DNA from: Rhizomys pruinosus
Taxonomy: Eukaryota; Chordata; Mammalia; Rodentia; Spalacidae
Length of the DNA stretch: 64,000 nt
Reading direction: 5' to 3'
NCBI GenBank assembly: GCA_009823505.1
Contig: VZQC01006589.1
Location: 234,969 to 298,968 of the forward strand
Shown piece by piece: positions 34,793-45,229 of the stretch. A model generated the notes under the pieces. It saw nothing but the letters and a program-made list of their open reading frames with translations. It did not search any database and was not told where the DNA came from. The position numbers and the translations under genes are program-made. Positions within the stretch are counted from its first letter, which is position 1; the number at the start of each line of letters is the position of its first letter.

Positions 34793-35322
34793 CAAGTTTT
34801 AGTCCTACAGAGGCCACAAAGACCTTTATTTTAGAATGTGTGTATAATGAACATTAGACTTCAGCAATTTGAATTTTGATTATGTCATTAAGCATTTTGA
34901 TAACATGCTACTCATATAAGTTGTTTTCCATGACAAGATAAATAGAAAGGTCTATTTATGTGTGGAAAAAATATAGACCCAGATTTGTAAGGAAAACCCT
35001 TTAATCTTACCTAACATAAAACTAATGAATATTAATGGACTAAATTCCCCAATCAAAAGACATAGACTGGGAGACTGGATTAAGAAACAGAATCCATCGA
35101 TATGCTGTCTACAAGAAACACATCTTACTTTCAAAGACAGGCACCACCTTAAAGTGAAGAGATGGAAAAAAAATATTCCAAGCAAATGGTACCAAAAAGA
35201 AAGCAGGTGTTGCTATTTTAATATCGGATAAAATAGACTTCAAAGTAAAAGAAATCAGAAGAGACAAAGAAGGCCATTACATTTTCATCAAAGGAACAAT
35301 CCACCAAGAAGATTTCACAATT

Positions 35323-38300
35323 ATGAATATATATGCCCCAAATTCTGGTGCACCAAACTTTATAAAGACAATTCTCCAGGACCACAAGTCACAGACTAAC
35401 CCCAGCACACTCATAGTGGGAGATTTCAATACCCCACTGAGTCCTTTGGATAGGTCAACAGGACAAAAAATAAACAGAGAGACATCTGAACTGAACGATA
35501 TGATACACCAAATGGACCTCATAGACCTCTACCGAACATTCCATCCTAATACCAGAGAATACACTTTCTACTCAGCACCCCACGGAACATTCTCCAAAAT
35601 CGACCACATCCTGGGACACAGAAGAAACCTCTACAAATACAAAAAGATTGAAATAATTTCATGCATCCTGTCAGACCACAGTGCAATGAAGCTCAACATC
35701 AACACCAGGACAAGCCCTCCTGCCTACAAGAACACATGGAGACTAAACAACACACTCTTGAATAATGAATGGGTCAAGGAAGAGATAAAGAAAGAAATAA
35801 AAACATTCCTGGAACTGAATGACAATGACAATACAACACAACAAAACTTATGGGATACCTTAAAAGCAGTCCTAAGAGGGAAATTTATAGCCCTGGGTGC
35901 CTACATTAGAAAAACAGAAAGAGCACAAGTGAATGATCTAACACTACAGCTAAAAGCACTTGAGAGGCAACAACAGATGAACCCTAAACGCAACAGACAG
36001 GAAGAAATAACAAAAATCAGAGCAGAAATCAATGAAATAGAAACAAAGAAAACAATACAAAAAATCAATGAAGCCAAAAGTTGGTTCTTTGAAAGAATAA
36101 ACAAGATAGACAGACCTCTAGCCCAGTTAACAAAAAGAAAGAAGGAACAACTCCAAATCAATACAATCTGTGATGAAAAGGGAAATATCACAACGGACAA
36201 GGAAAAGATCAAGAAAATTATATGGGAATATTACAAGAACCTATATTCTACCAAGTTTGAAAATCTAGAAGAAATGGATGAATATCTGAAATCTTGGGAA
36301 TCACCAAAGCTTGGCCAAGAGGAGACCAGCAGCTTAAACAGACCCATAACATATGAAGAAATAGAGGATGTAGTAAGAAGCCTCCCAACTAAAAAAAGCC
36401 CAGGCCCAGACGGTTTCACAGCAGAATTCTATAAAACATTTCAAAAAGACCTACAACCATTATTTCTGAAACTGTTTAGAAGTATACAATCAGAGGGAAT
36501 TCTCCCAAATTCCTTCTATGAAGCCAACATCACTCTATTACCAAAACCAGGCAAAGATCCAACTAAAAAGGAGAATTATAGACCCATCTCCCTCATGAAC
36601 ACAGATGCCAAAATTCTAAACAGAATACTGGCAAATCGCATACAGACCCACATCAAGAAGATCATCCATCATGACCAAGTTGGATTCATACCAGAGATGC
36701 AGGGATGGTTCAACATACGAAAATCAATAAACATCATCAAACACATAAACGGAATCAAAGACAAAAACCACACCATCATCTCAATTGATGCTGAAAAAGC
36801 CTTTGACAAAATCCAGCATCCCTTCATGCTTAAAGTCCTAGAAGGAATTGGATTGGAGGGATCATTCCTCAATGTAATCAAAGCCATATACAGGAAACCC
36901 ACAGCCAATATCATCCTAAATGGGGAAATGACGGAAACATTCCCTTTAAAGGTAGGAACTCGGCAAGGCTGCCCCCTATCACCACTCCTCTTCAATATAG
37001 TGCTTGAAACACTTGCTAGAGCAATAAGGCAAGAAAAGGATATTAAAGGAGTACTAATTGGAAAAGAGGAAGTCAAACTATCCCTATTTGCTGATGATAT
37101 GATTGTTTACTTAAGAGATGCAAAAAACTCCACCAGAAAACTCCTAGAAACGATTAACAGCTTCAGCAAAGTGGCAGGATACAAAATTAACCTTAGAAAA
37201 TCAATGGCCTTTCTTTACACCAAGAACAAGCAACTGGAGAAAGAATTCAAAGAGACCTTCCCACTCACAATAGCCTCAAAAACAATAAGATACCTAGGAA
37301 CAAACCTAACCAAAGACACCAAAGACCTCTACAACAAAAATTTTAAACCCTTAAAGAAAGAAATTGAAGAAGACCTCAGAAGATGGAAAAACCTCCCATG
37401 CTCATGGATTGGGAAAATTAACATTGTAAAAATGTCCATTTTACCAAAACTCTTGTATAGATTTAATGCAATCCCAATCAAAATCCCCAAGAGTTTCTTC
37501 ACAGGCTTGGAAACAAAAGTTCTTAAATTCATTTGGAGAAACAAAAGACCCCGAATAGCCAAATCAATCCTGAGTGAAAAGAGCTACACAGGAGGGATCT
37601 CTATACCAGATTTTAAACTATACTACAGGGCTATAGTCATAAAAACAGCCTGGTACTGGCACAAAAACAGACCTGTTGACCAATGGAACAAAACCGAAGA
37701 TCCAAATCTGAGCACATACAATTTCAGCCATCTCATATTTGACAAGGGGGCCAAGAAACCACAATGGAGAAAAGACAGCATCTTCAGCAAGTGGTGTTGG
37801 CAAAACTGGATCACCACTTGTAGAAGAATGAAATTAAACCCCTACCTCTCACCCTGTACAAAAGTCAACTCCAGATGGATTAAAGACCTCAACGTGAAAC
37901 CCCAAACTCTGAAGGTGATAGAAGAAAAAGTTGGCAGCAGACTACAAGACATAGGCGTAGGAAAAGACTTCCTAAATCAGACAGCAGCTGCACAAGAATT
38001 AAGGTCGACAATTGACAAATGGGACCTCATCAAACTCAAAAGCTTCTGTACATCAAAAGAAACAATCAAGGAAGTGAAGAGAAATCCCACAGAGTGGGAG
38101 GAAACCTTCACTGCAGATACATCTGACAAAGCATTGATTTCCAGAATATATAAACTACTCAAAAAACAAAGAAAAAAGAAAACAAATGACCCGCTCAATA
38201 GATGGAGCAAAGAACTGAACAGAGACTTCACAAGCGAGGAATTAGAGATGTCTGAGAAACACCTCAAGAACTGTTCAACATCACTAATCATTAAGGAAAT

Positions 38301-38811
38301 GCAAATGAAAACCACTTTAAGATATCATCTTACTCCAATAAGACTGGCTAGGATCAAGAAAACAAATGATACCAAGTGCTGGAGAGGTTGTGGGGAAAGG
38401 GGAACACTCATCCACTGCTGGTGGGAATGTAAACTCGTACAGCCACTATGGAAAGCAGTGTGGAGAACCCTTGGAAGACTTGGAATGAACTTGCCACCCG
38501 ACCCAGCCATACCACTCCTGGGCATGTACCCTCAAGACTTACGCCACCACAGAGATACATGCACGGCCATGTTTATTGCAGCTCTCTTCACAATAGCAAG
38601 GAGCTGGAACCAACCTAAATGCCCCTCAACTGACGAGTGGATAGAGAAAATGTGGTACATCTACACAATGGAGTTCTATGCAGCAGTAAAGAAAGACGAC
38701 ATCACGAGCTTTGCAGGAAAATGGCTGGAGCTAGAGGACATCATGCTGAGTGAAGTAACACAGTCCCAGAAAAACAAACGATGCATGGTATCACTCATCT
38801 GTGGATGCTAG
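35323..38811 (+). CDS. L1 ORF2 protein (endonuclease-reverse transcriptase), nearly intact
   Basis: A 1162-codon open frame. ORF2p performs target-primed reverse transcription in the nucleus and also mobilises SINE RNAs. Endonuclease motifs: NIYAPN (residues 2-7), GDFNTP (about 32), SKIDHILG (about 90) and SDH (about 117). Reverse transcriptase: [28 protein letters not shown] and the catalytic FADD near 588-591. The C-terminal CCHC knuckle starts [18 protein letters not shown] near 1019. ATG 35323 is only the first Met after a frameshift. The natural frame starts before the 5' truncation and is visible from 35025 (MNINGLNSP), but one extra A in the A8 run at 35166-35173 shifts it. Also lacking are the first few residues of ORF2 and any promoter. 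As it stands the endonuclease N-terminus is separated, so it is a pseudogene in practice. Confidence 0.93.
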   Translation: MNIYAPNSGAPNFIKTILQDHKSQTNPSTLIVGDFNTPLSPLDRSTGQKINRETSELNDMIHQMDLIDLYRTFHPNTREYTFYSAPHGTFSKIDHILGHRRNLYKYKKIEIISCILSDHSAMKLNINTRTSPPAYKNTWRLNNTLLNNEWVKEEIKKEIKTFLELNDNDNTTQQNLWDTLKAVLRGKFIALGAYIRKTERAQVNDLTLQLKALERQQQMNPKRNRQEEITKIRAEINEIETKKTIQKINEAKSWFFERINKIDRPLAQLTKRKKEQLQINTICDEKGNITTDKEKIKKIIWEYYKNLYSTKFENLEEMDEYLKSWESPKLGQEETSSLNRPITYEEIEDVVRSLPTKKSPGPDGFTAEFYKTFQKDLQPLFLKLFRSIQSEGILPNSFYEANITLLPKPGKDPTKKENYRPISLMNTDAKILNRILANRIQTHIKKIIHHDQVGFIPEMQGWFNIRKSINIIKHINGIKDKNHTIISIDAEKAFDKIQHPFMLKVLEGIGLEGSFLNVIKAIYRKPTANIILNGEMTETFPLKVGTRQGCPLSPLLFNIVLETLARAIRQEKDIKGVLIGKEEVKLSLFADDMIVYLRDAKNSTRKLLETINSFSKVAGYKINLRKSMAFLYTKNKQLEKEFKETFPLTIASKTIRYLGTNLTKDTKDLYNKNFKPLKKEIEEDLRRWKNLPCSWIGKINIVKMSILPKLLYRFNAIPIKIPKSFFTGLETKVLKFIWRNKRPRIAKSILSEKSYTGGISIPDFKLYYRAIVIKTAWYWHKNRPVDQWNKTEDPNLSTYNFSHLIFDKGAKKPQWRKDSIFSKWCWQNWITTCRRMKLNPYLSPCTKVNSRWIKDLNVKPQTLKVIEEKVGSRLQDIGVGKDFLNQTAAAQELRSTIDKWDLIKLKSFCTSKETIKEVKRNPTEWEETFTADTSDKALISRIYKLLKKQRKKKTNDPLNRWSKELNRDFTSEELEMSEKHLKNCSTSLIIKEMQMKTTLRYHLTPIRLARIKKTNDTKCWRGCGERGTLIHCWWECKLVQPLWKAVWRTLGRLGMNLPPDPAIPLLGMYPQDLRHHRDTCTAMFIAALFTIARSWNQPKCPSTDEWIEKMWYIYTMEFYAAVKKDDITSFAGKWLELEDIMLSEVTQSQKNKRCMVSLICGC

Positions 38812-39110
38812 TGCCAATTACCCAGTTGTAAGTATTTCTTGTGTAGGGCCCCCTGAGCTTTTGTACAAAGCAGTTGGGCATAATGCATTTTGGAAACAAC
38901 AACAACAACAGAAAATACTGCATCAAAGAACTGACTGAAACAGTGAACTTCTGCTCAAAACAGTCAACTTCCCCATGGAAAATATTGAGAAAGACTAAGA
39001 GATGGAAAGCATGTTTGGCAGAATGCACGAGCTCTGGTGGGGTGGGGGAATGAGCGGGAACATGGGTCTAGATTTGTTAAAAATAAATAAATAAATTTAT
39101 GTGGAAAAAA
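38812..39110 (+). other. L1 copy 2 3' UTR and tail
   Basis: Contains TTGTAAGTATTTCTTGTG, AACAACAACAACAACAG, ACTGACTGAAACAGTGAACT and GGTGGGGTGGGGGAATGAGC, then an AAAATAAATAAATAAAT tail. The same order recurs at 50500-50816 in copy 3 and in reverse at 29536-29770. Confidence 0.92.
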
Positions 39111-39240
39111 AATCTAATGAATGAAACAATACTTGTGTAAAAACCTGTCCATTCTGTAACTCTGTGAATGCAATTCCATCCACAATTTTAGGTAAACACA
39201 GAGGAAATGATGTTTCCATTAGCCAAAGTTTCCTTAAGAT

Positions 39241-39241
<1 letters not shown>

Positions 39242-39301
<60 letters not shown>

Positions 39302-39315
39302 CCCCTCCCTCTCTG
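39242..39315. repeat. (CT)n microsatellite
   Basis: Pure CT tract with a short CCCCCTCCC break at the right end. Confidence 0.96.
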
Positions 39316-39600
39316 TTTTCCATCCTCATCATCCATCTTGTTTGAGACAGGGTCTCTTTTTTATCACACGTGCATAGCAGGTACCTTGCCCTCTGACCTA
39401 TCTTCCCAGCTCCAGTTTTTCATTCTCTAAAGGGTATAAGCATACGATGAAACTTATTACCACATACTTACATGTTATACGTTTAATATATATTTCGCTC
39501 TGTAGAAATATATTCTTTTGAAAAAAATCACAGACTTTAATGCATTAAAGTACTTTCTAGCATGGCATAGGACTTTCTTTAGAATATAAAAATAGCAGGG

Positions 39601-39815
39601 AAGGGGCTGGAAAGAGGGCTCAGTGCTTAAGAGCACTGGCTATTCTTGCAGAAGACCCAGGTTCAAATCCCAATACCCACTTGAGGGTTAACAACTGTCT
39701 GTAACTCCAATTCCAGGATATCTGACACCCTCTTCTGTCCTCTGCCCATGTGGCATGACATGGGTGCACACACATGCATGCATACAATGCATGCATACAC
39801 ATAACATAAAAATAA
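39601..39815 (+). mobile_element. B2 SINE
   Basis: GGGGCTGGAAAGAGGGCTCAG head, GGTTCAAATCCCAATACCC and (GCATGCATACA)-rich tail. A B1 piece starts right after AAAAATAAA. Together B2 and B1 are bordered by AAAATAGCA(G/A)GG at 39589-39600 and 39939-39950. Confidence 0.9.
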
Positions 39816-39938
39816 ACCACTTGGGAGGCAGAGGCAGGTGGATCTCTGTGAGTTCAAGGCCATTCTGACCTACATAGTGAGTTCCAGGTCAGCTGGAGCT
39901 ACAGGGAAACCCTGTCTCAGAAAGACCCTCTACCCCCC
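39816..39938 (+). mobile_element. B1 SINE, 5'-truncated
   Basis: Starts at CACTTGGGAGGCAGAGGC, about 34 bases into B1, and runs to CCTGTCTCAGAAAGACC. It is fused to the tail of the preceding B2. Confidence 0.88.
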
Positions 39939-39957
39939 AAAATAGCAAGGTAGGGAC

Positions 39958-40195
39958 AGCAAGGCACCTCAGTGGGTAAAGGTCCTCCACAGACACCCAC
40001 ATTGTACAATGAGAGAACTGATTTTTTTTTCACATTATATTGTTGGTATTTTTATTTATTTATTTTTTCCAAAACCAATTTTAGGAGAGAACTGAATTTT
40101 ACAAATTGTTCTGTGACCTCCATACCTGTGTTGTGGCAAGCCCATGCCTACAAGCACATACACACAAACACAACAAACACACACACAAATGAGTG
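39958..40195 (+). mobile_element. B3-like SINE with a 63-bp insertion
   Basis: Head CACCTCAGTGGGTAAAGGTC and CA-rich tail near 40155-40190. The body is interrupted at 40022-40084 by poly(T)-led sequence bordered by GAGAGAACTGA on each side. Confidence 0.7.
40022..40084 (-). mobile_element. 63-bp retroinsertion in a SINE
   Basis: Starts with T9 (an A tail on the minus strand) and is flanked by 11-bp duplications GAGAGAACTGA at 40011-40021 and 40085-40095. The source transcript is not recognised. Confidence 0.7.
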
Positions 40196-40954
40196 TGAAA
40201 ATATAAAATGAGAAAAAATTGCACAGAAAAGCAGCAAAAGTAAGACTTTAAAAAAATATGGTCCTCCTAACAGCAGAGGTTACATTTGCATTTTAAATTT
40301 CTGTTGATGGTTGGTAGATCTACCAGCACAGAAACATAATATAAAGTTTCTGTCCAGCATGTCACAAGTGTATCTCTTGCATGCAACTGAGTCCATTCTA
40401 TTCTGGAATCTTCTAAACTTAAAATGAACCATACTTGTAAGACATTCATGTGAGTGCATAATTGGCTTTTCACAGGAACCTACTTGCGTCTCTCTGGCTG
40501 CTATACAACGCACATCTTTCCTAGAACAAACTTATTTTTCCAGAGGTCTGAAAACCTCTGAAGGAACAAAGAAGTACACCCTGATCGACATCAAACCCAT
40601 CAAGCGAGAAGCTCTGCCAAAGGTCGTGTATAAATTGCTTAGTCATTCCCTTCCAGTTTGGCGATGCCTACATCTGAGCTGTTGAGAAACCATATCATGA
40701 AAAGTTAATTTGGCTCTTAAAGACAACATGTTTTTACAAACTGATAAGAAAGAAAAGTTGAGTTGGGCTCAGACAGACTGTCTCTGTCCCCAGGTTCTGA
40801 GAGAAAATATTTTTTCTGTCACCTTATCAACAGCAACATTCCTCAGCAAACCAGATGTAATAAGATGTTTCTCCCTTGAAGGGGGTAGAATGTGTCTGTG
40901 TGTGCCTGTTCCTGAGTCTGAGTCTCCTTGATGAATATCTAGTCTGGTTAGTAG
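40196..40954. other. unique sequence; possible LTR remnant begins here
   Basis: No exon. About 40690-41480, with the SINE removed, has loose LTR-like features (AATAAA at 41440 and a pyrimidine-rich stretch before it). Confidence 0.35.
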
Positions 40955-40968
40955 CTAACATGAGATTT

Positions 40969-41236
40969 TTTTTCTTTTTTTTTTTTTTTTCCTTTTTTGA
41001 GACAGGGACTCCCTCTAGCCCCAGTTGTCCTGGAACTCACTCTGTAGACCAGACTGGCCTTGAATTCACAGAGATCTGCCTGCCTCTGACTCCCACTGAG
41101 TGCTAGGATTAAACACATGGGCCACCATGTCTGGCTTAAAGGCAGTTCTTAGCCGCCATCTGGCTGCTGGGAATCGAACCCTGGTCCTCTGCAAGAGCAG
41201 TCGGCACTCTTAACCACTGAGCCATCTCTCCAGCCC
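40969..41236 (-). mobile_element. B2-B1 chimeric SINE (copy B), with perfect target-site duplication
   Basis: On the minus strand: B2 head (GGGGCTGGAGAGATGGCTCAG, A and B boxes, GATGGCGGCTAAGAACTGCC), then CTTTAA joined to the B1 start GCCAGACATGGTGG, then full B1 and an A tail. The B2 3' half and B2 tail are missing. A 14-bp target-site duplication CTAACATGAGATTT at 40955-40968 and 41237-41250 encloses the whole unit, so it inserted as one RNA copy. Confidence 0.95.
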
Positions 41237-41250
41237 CTAACATGAGATTT

Positions 41251-41958
41251 CTTAAGAACACCACCCTCGGGACATACCTCTTTAAACCTCACCCTTTGCT
41301 AAACTCAGTCCTTTCCTCTGCTTTCATCTGAGTTCTCTCTCCTCTCTACTCCGATTACTCCCCTCTGCTCTTGTTCAGTTTGGCAGCTCTTTTTGAGGAC
41401 GCAATCTCTGTGAGTTCCTGCCATGTGGAATAAACTCACTCTGTTCTCAGCATCCTCCCTGTGTTCTTCTATCCCCCTCGGAAAAACGTGATAACCTTTG
41501 TTTTCTAAACTACTACTGACTTGCATGTATAGTTGCTTTGAAAATTGAGTCTTTGAAAATGATCCTGAGCTAGCCAGCTCACACTTGGGGAACACTGCCG
41601 TGAACAGAAAGAATTTAAGGAGCTACGAGAAACCGGACAAATTGTCTTGACATCTGCTGAAGGGTTATAAAAAAAAAAAAAGCATGGTAGTAAAAGATGA
41701 AAGAGAAGCTGCGTTCCTCACCCATCACCCACCCCACACACACTGAGAATAATTTTGGCTGACCCATATCTACTTTCCTCTTACAGAAGAGCAATAAAGT
41801 TGAACTGGATAGTCTTATCCAATAGTAGCTATTTAGCCACTTAAAATTTCACACGTTCATAGGAAAGGTGATTCTTGGAATATTACAAACCTTAAGCAAA
41901 TAGTGACACCTTTTTATCCTTAAAATGTACGTTCAAATGCGATTCATGTTAGATCATG
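41251..41958. other. unique sequence; possible LTR remnant in the left part
   Basis: Contains an AATAAA signal at 41440 and a CT-rich stretch at 41300-41400. Otherwise nothing recognised. Confidence 0.4.
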
Positions 41959-41960
41959 GC

Positions 41961-41967
<7 letters not shown>

Positions 41968-41995
<28 letters not shown>

Positions 41996-42137
41996 GTATT
42001 TTTTGAGACAGGGTCTCCCTTTAGTCCCAGCTGGCCTTGCTCTATAGACCCGGCTGGCCTTGAATTCACAGAGATCCACCTGCCTCTGCCTGCCTCCCCA
42101 GTGCTGGGATTAAAGGCATGTGCCACCACACCCAGCA
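41968..42137 (-). mobile_element. B1 SINE, antisense, full length
   Basis: Long poly(T) then TTTTGAGACAGGGTCTCCC ... GGCATGTGCCACCACACCC. Target-site duplication GCCTGGCTC at 41959-41967 and 42138-42146. Confidence 0.95.
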
Positions 42138-42146
42138 GCCTGGCTC

Positions 42147-42544
42147 CTTTAACAGACTGATCATTAATGAGGCTGGATCTCACAGACTACAGAAATCAGA
42201 CCATATTCTGGCTTGTCTGTATCTCTCTCTCTCTCTCTGTCTTTCTGTGTCTCTTTCTCTGTGTCTTTCTGTTTGTCTCATCTATCTCCATCTCTCTCTC
42301 TTCACAGCTACTTTATGGTTCTGCCTTTTCCATGCTCTTTTGTCTTACAGTCTGAACAGCCTGTATACAACTTCCTGCCACCCCCTGAAAGAAGAGAGAA
42401 ATCAGATATTCCCCTTTGTTGAGGGCGTTCTTCGAAGACCCTCCTGTGTGGTTCCCTCACCCTCCTCATGTCCTCTATAGTCAATTATTTCTTTTACATT
42501 GAGGTATCTCTCTTGCTGAAGTCCACTCAAGGCTTTCTTTTTTA
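42147..42544. other. CT-rich patch and unique sequence
   Basis: 42217-42301 is an interrupted (CT)n/(TCTG)n microsatellite. The Ser/Leu-rich open frames over it are repeat-derived. Confidence 0.6.
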
Positions 42545-42712
42545 TATGTCTGAGTATTTTCCCTTGTGTGTGTGCCTAGAGCCTGAAAAGGCCAGAAGAG
42601 GGTGTCAGATCCCCTGGAACTGCAGTTAGAGATGGTTGTGAGCTGCCCTGTAGGTGCTGGGACATGAATCAAGGTTCTCTGCAAGAGCAGCCAGTGCTCT
42701 TAAGGGTTGGCC
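42545..42712 (-). mobile_element. B2 SINE, antisense, 5' end lost
   Basis: GCCAGAAGAGGGTGTCAGAT, GTTCTCTGCAAGAGCAGCCA and GTGCTCTTAAGGGTTGG. The last bases of the head are missing. Confidence 0.8.
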
Positions 42713-44559
42713 CACCTTTTCATCTTCACATCCAGGTTTGAAAAGGAACCCTCACCTTCCCTTTGAGGCCTATCATGCTGTCTCTGACATAATGTACTAT
42801 AGCTTTTTAATAGAACTAATCATGGCTCCCGTGGTCCGAATGTCCTCTCTTAATAAAGCTCACCTCTGAAGGATCATTTGGTGCTATCCCCTTTCCTGAA
42901 CCCACCTGCCAAGTCTCTTTTCTAAGAGTTTAGACATAAGATTGTTGGGAGGGAGGAACTAGATATGTTAATAAGATACCGATAGGAACTTGTGATAACA
43001 GCCCCCAGCGTCCTTCTACCTTTTTCGGCTGTTGGGTCAATGGTCTACCTCCAAATCTCCAAAGGAAATGCAGCTGCCAGAGGCAGACACTACCAAGTGA
43101 TCTTAGAGCTCTTGCCACTAAGAATACTCATAGCCTCAGAATCTCAACATGGAGCTCCACACAACCAACAGTGTCATTAGCAGTAAACCAGGGCTGGTAT
43201 GAAAATCAGCAGCTAATAATGCCTTCCTGCTCTATCCATCTATCCCCAAGATCCCTGCATACACAGAAAACTGTGGAGAGAGCATGGGCCTATTGGTAAG
43301 TGACGGAAGGAAGCTGATTTGATTTATCTTCATGCATGATCACATTCTTCTACTAATTTTAATGAAACATCTGATAAACAAATTTATGCAACTCTGAGCT
43401 AAGTAGAGGATGTATAATGTGGCCATTAGGCTGAAAGAATGGCATCATCATAAAGAGAAAAGGAAGGGACAACAGAGATGGGTATATGCATGATATGACT
43501 TTTCCTTCCTGGGAAACATAGTTATTCTGTCACCATCTTGACAAATACCCTGACCAGGTAGCCTTGACAATTAAATAAGCAGGATACAGTTATAGCTAGG
43601 CCTGTATCAATGTAATAGGTCTGTTAATACTCCTTAGTAGAAGGAGATACGATCACAGGAGTCTCCTCAGGAATTCAAGACTCCTTCCTGCTCCTCCCCC
43701 AGCTACAAGTGATTTGGGAGATGCTAGTGTATGCAGGAAGAGGAAGATGACTGTGATGCAGCTTCCATGGAGTTTTCATTGAAGTCACAATGGGAGCTAC
43801 ACTTCGGTGATGAAGCTGTGTTGAAGTCGCCCACATGCTTGCTTCTAGGAACGATAAGCTCACTGATTCATCAAGTTAGACTTAGGTTTGTTAGTCTTGT
43901 CTGTCATTGGTGCCCAATCTTGGTCGAAGAGACACTTATTCACAGCTCCCAGGGAACATTAATATAATAATGTTTCATCCCCATCATCCCGATAGTTACC
44001 ATATAAAGTACTATGGGAAGCCTGGAAAGACAGTGCAGTGTGTTATGCCAACATTCTCTGGCTGGGGCTTTGGAATACATTCTACGTATATTTGGATAGG
44101 TTTGGCAAAACTTAATTAACAGTATACTTAAGAAACCCGCATTTTTGTAATAAGGAAACTTATACCAAAAGGAAATATTGAACTCTAGTTAATGGTATGC
44201 ATGTTGAATCTTTACAATATATGATATCTGGTGTCTTGCTGAATAACAAGACAGCCTGATAGATACAGCAACAGGTGTTGAATGAAGCAACAACAGCCAA
44301 AGGTTGAACTTAGAATTTGGGTTTGGCATCCACTGTAAACACCTTTGCAGTTTTTTTCTGCATGTTGAGAACAATGCTAATAAAATATTAGGGAAAAAAT
44401 AACATGTACTTTATCCCAACATGCAAACTGTGTGATTTAACTCTTCTTCAGCCTGATTCTTTCAAATTTGAGACATGAATTATGCAAGTCACCATTTGTG
44501 CCATGTGAAGTAAAATAGAATGGCTTGTTAGCTGAATGGCCTTGAGTGTCCTCATAAAG
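42713..44559. other. unique sequence, nothing recognised
   Basis: The longest repeat-poor stretch of the window. Short open frames such as 43731-43967 have no recognisable domain. Confidence 0.5.
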
Positions 44560-44568
44560 GATATTTGA

Positions 44569-44806
44569 GGGGCTGGAGAGATGGCCTAGAAGTTAAGAGT
44601 GCCGACTGCTCTTCCAGAGGACCCGGATTCGATCCCCAGCACCCACATGGCGGTTGAGAACCGTCTTTGACTCCAGGTCCAGGGGAATCTGATGCCTTCT
44701 TCTGACCTCCACAGCATTGCATGACATGGGTACACAGACCTACATTCAGATAGCGCTTTCATATACATACAAAATAAATAAAAAATTTAAAAATAATTAA
44801 AAGAAA
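44569..44806 (+). mobile_element. B2 SINE, young GGCCTAG subfamily
   Basis: GGGGCTGGAGAGATGGCCTAG head and GATTCGATCCCCAGCACCC B box. GATATTTGA at 44560-44568 and 44807-44815 is the target-site duplication core. Confidence 0.92.
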
Positions 44807-44826
44807 GATATTTGAAATGTGCCAGA

Positions 44827-45229
44827 GGAGATCTCCCAAGACCAGCTGAAGCAAGCGCAGGTAGGTAGGTAGGAGCTGGGTGCTTCAGCAAGGCTGAATG
44901 TTGTCTGATTTAATCTTGTTAATCCATTAATCCAGTTGTTTTTGGCTTAATTGGCTTTTGTGGCTGTGGGGGCAGAGTTATCCTCCCAGCTGGTATAAAA
45001 GGTAAGGTTGTGTGAGTCTTGAGATCTGAGATCTCCCAAGACCAGCTGAAGGGCAGGTACTGGGGCACTGGCTAAAGAGTACACCCTGCCCTCGCCAACT
45101 GGGATTATGAAGGCATCTGAAGGAGGCAAGCAAAGCAAGCCTTCAACACAGCGAAGAGGCATTTGGGACTCACATTGGAATACAGGCAAGGAGAAGTCCA
45201 TATGTCAGGAACACAAAAGAAGAGACAAC
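44827..45229 (+). promoter_or_regulatory. L1 copy 3 5' UTR, tandem-monomer promoter with TATA motif
   Basis: GAGATCTCCCAAGACCAGCT occurs at 44828 and again at 45028, a 200-bp offset, giving one full and one partial monomer. TATAAAAGG is at 44994-45002. A GTAGGTAGGTAG slip lies at 44861-44872. Between the repeats, GGTAGGAGCTGGG and TGGCTGTGGGGGCAGAGTT are shared with copy 1. Confidence 0.78.

Larger units (their letters stand above)
35031..39110 (+). mobile_element. L1 retrotransposon, copy 2: young, 5'-truncated
   Basis: Begins inside ORF2, close to its start (ATTAATGGACTAAATTCCCC), and continues through ORF2, a 3' UTR with AACAACAACAAC and a G-rich stretch at 39037-39067, to a (TAAA)n-type tail. 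No ORF1 or 5' UTR is present. ORF2 is almost lesion-free, so the insertion is recent. CTAATGAAT borders both sides (35022-35030 and 39114-39122). Confidence 0.95.

Noticed and set aside
35277..38525. Minus-strand open frames across L1 copy 2 (for example 36669-37076 and 37977-38315)
   Set aside because: They are antisense shadows of ORF2. The plus strand carries the recognised protein motifs.
40560..40660. possible processed pseudogene fragment (TLIDIKPIKREALPK-like reading)
   Set aside because: Short, with no matching protein that I can name, and no A tail or target-site duplication.
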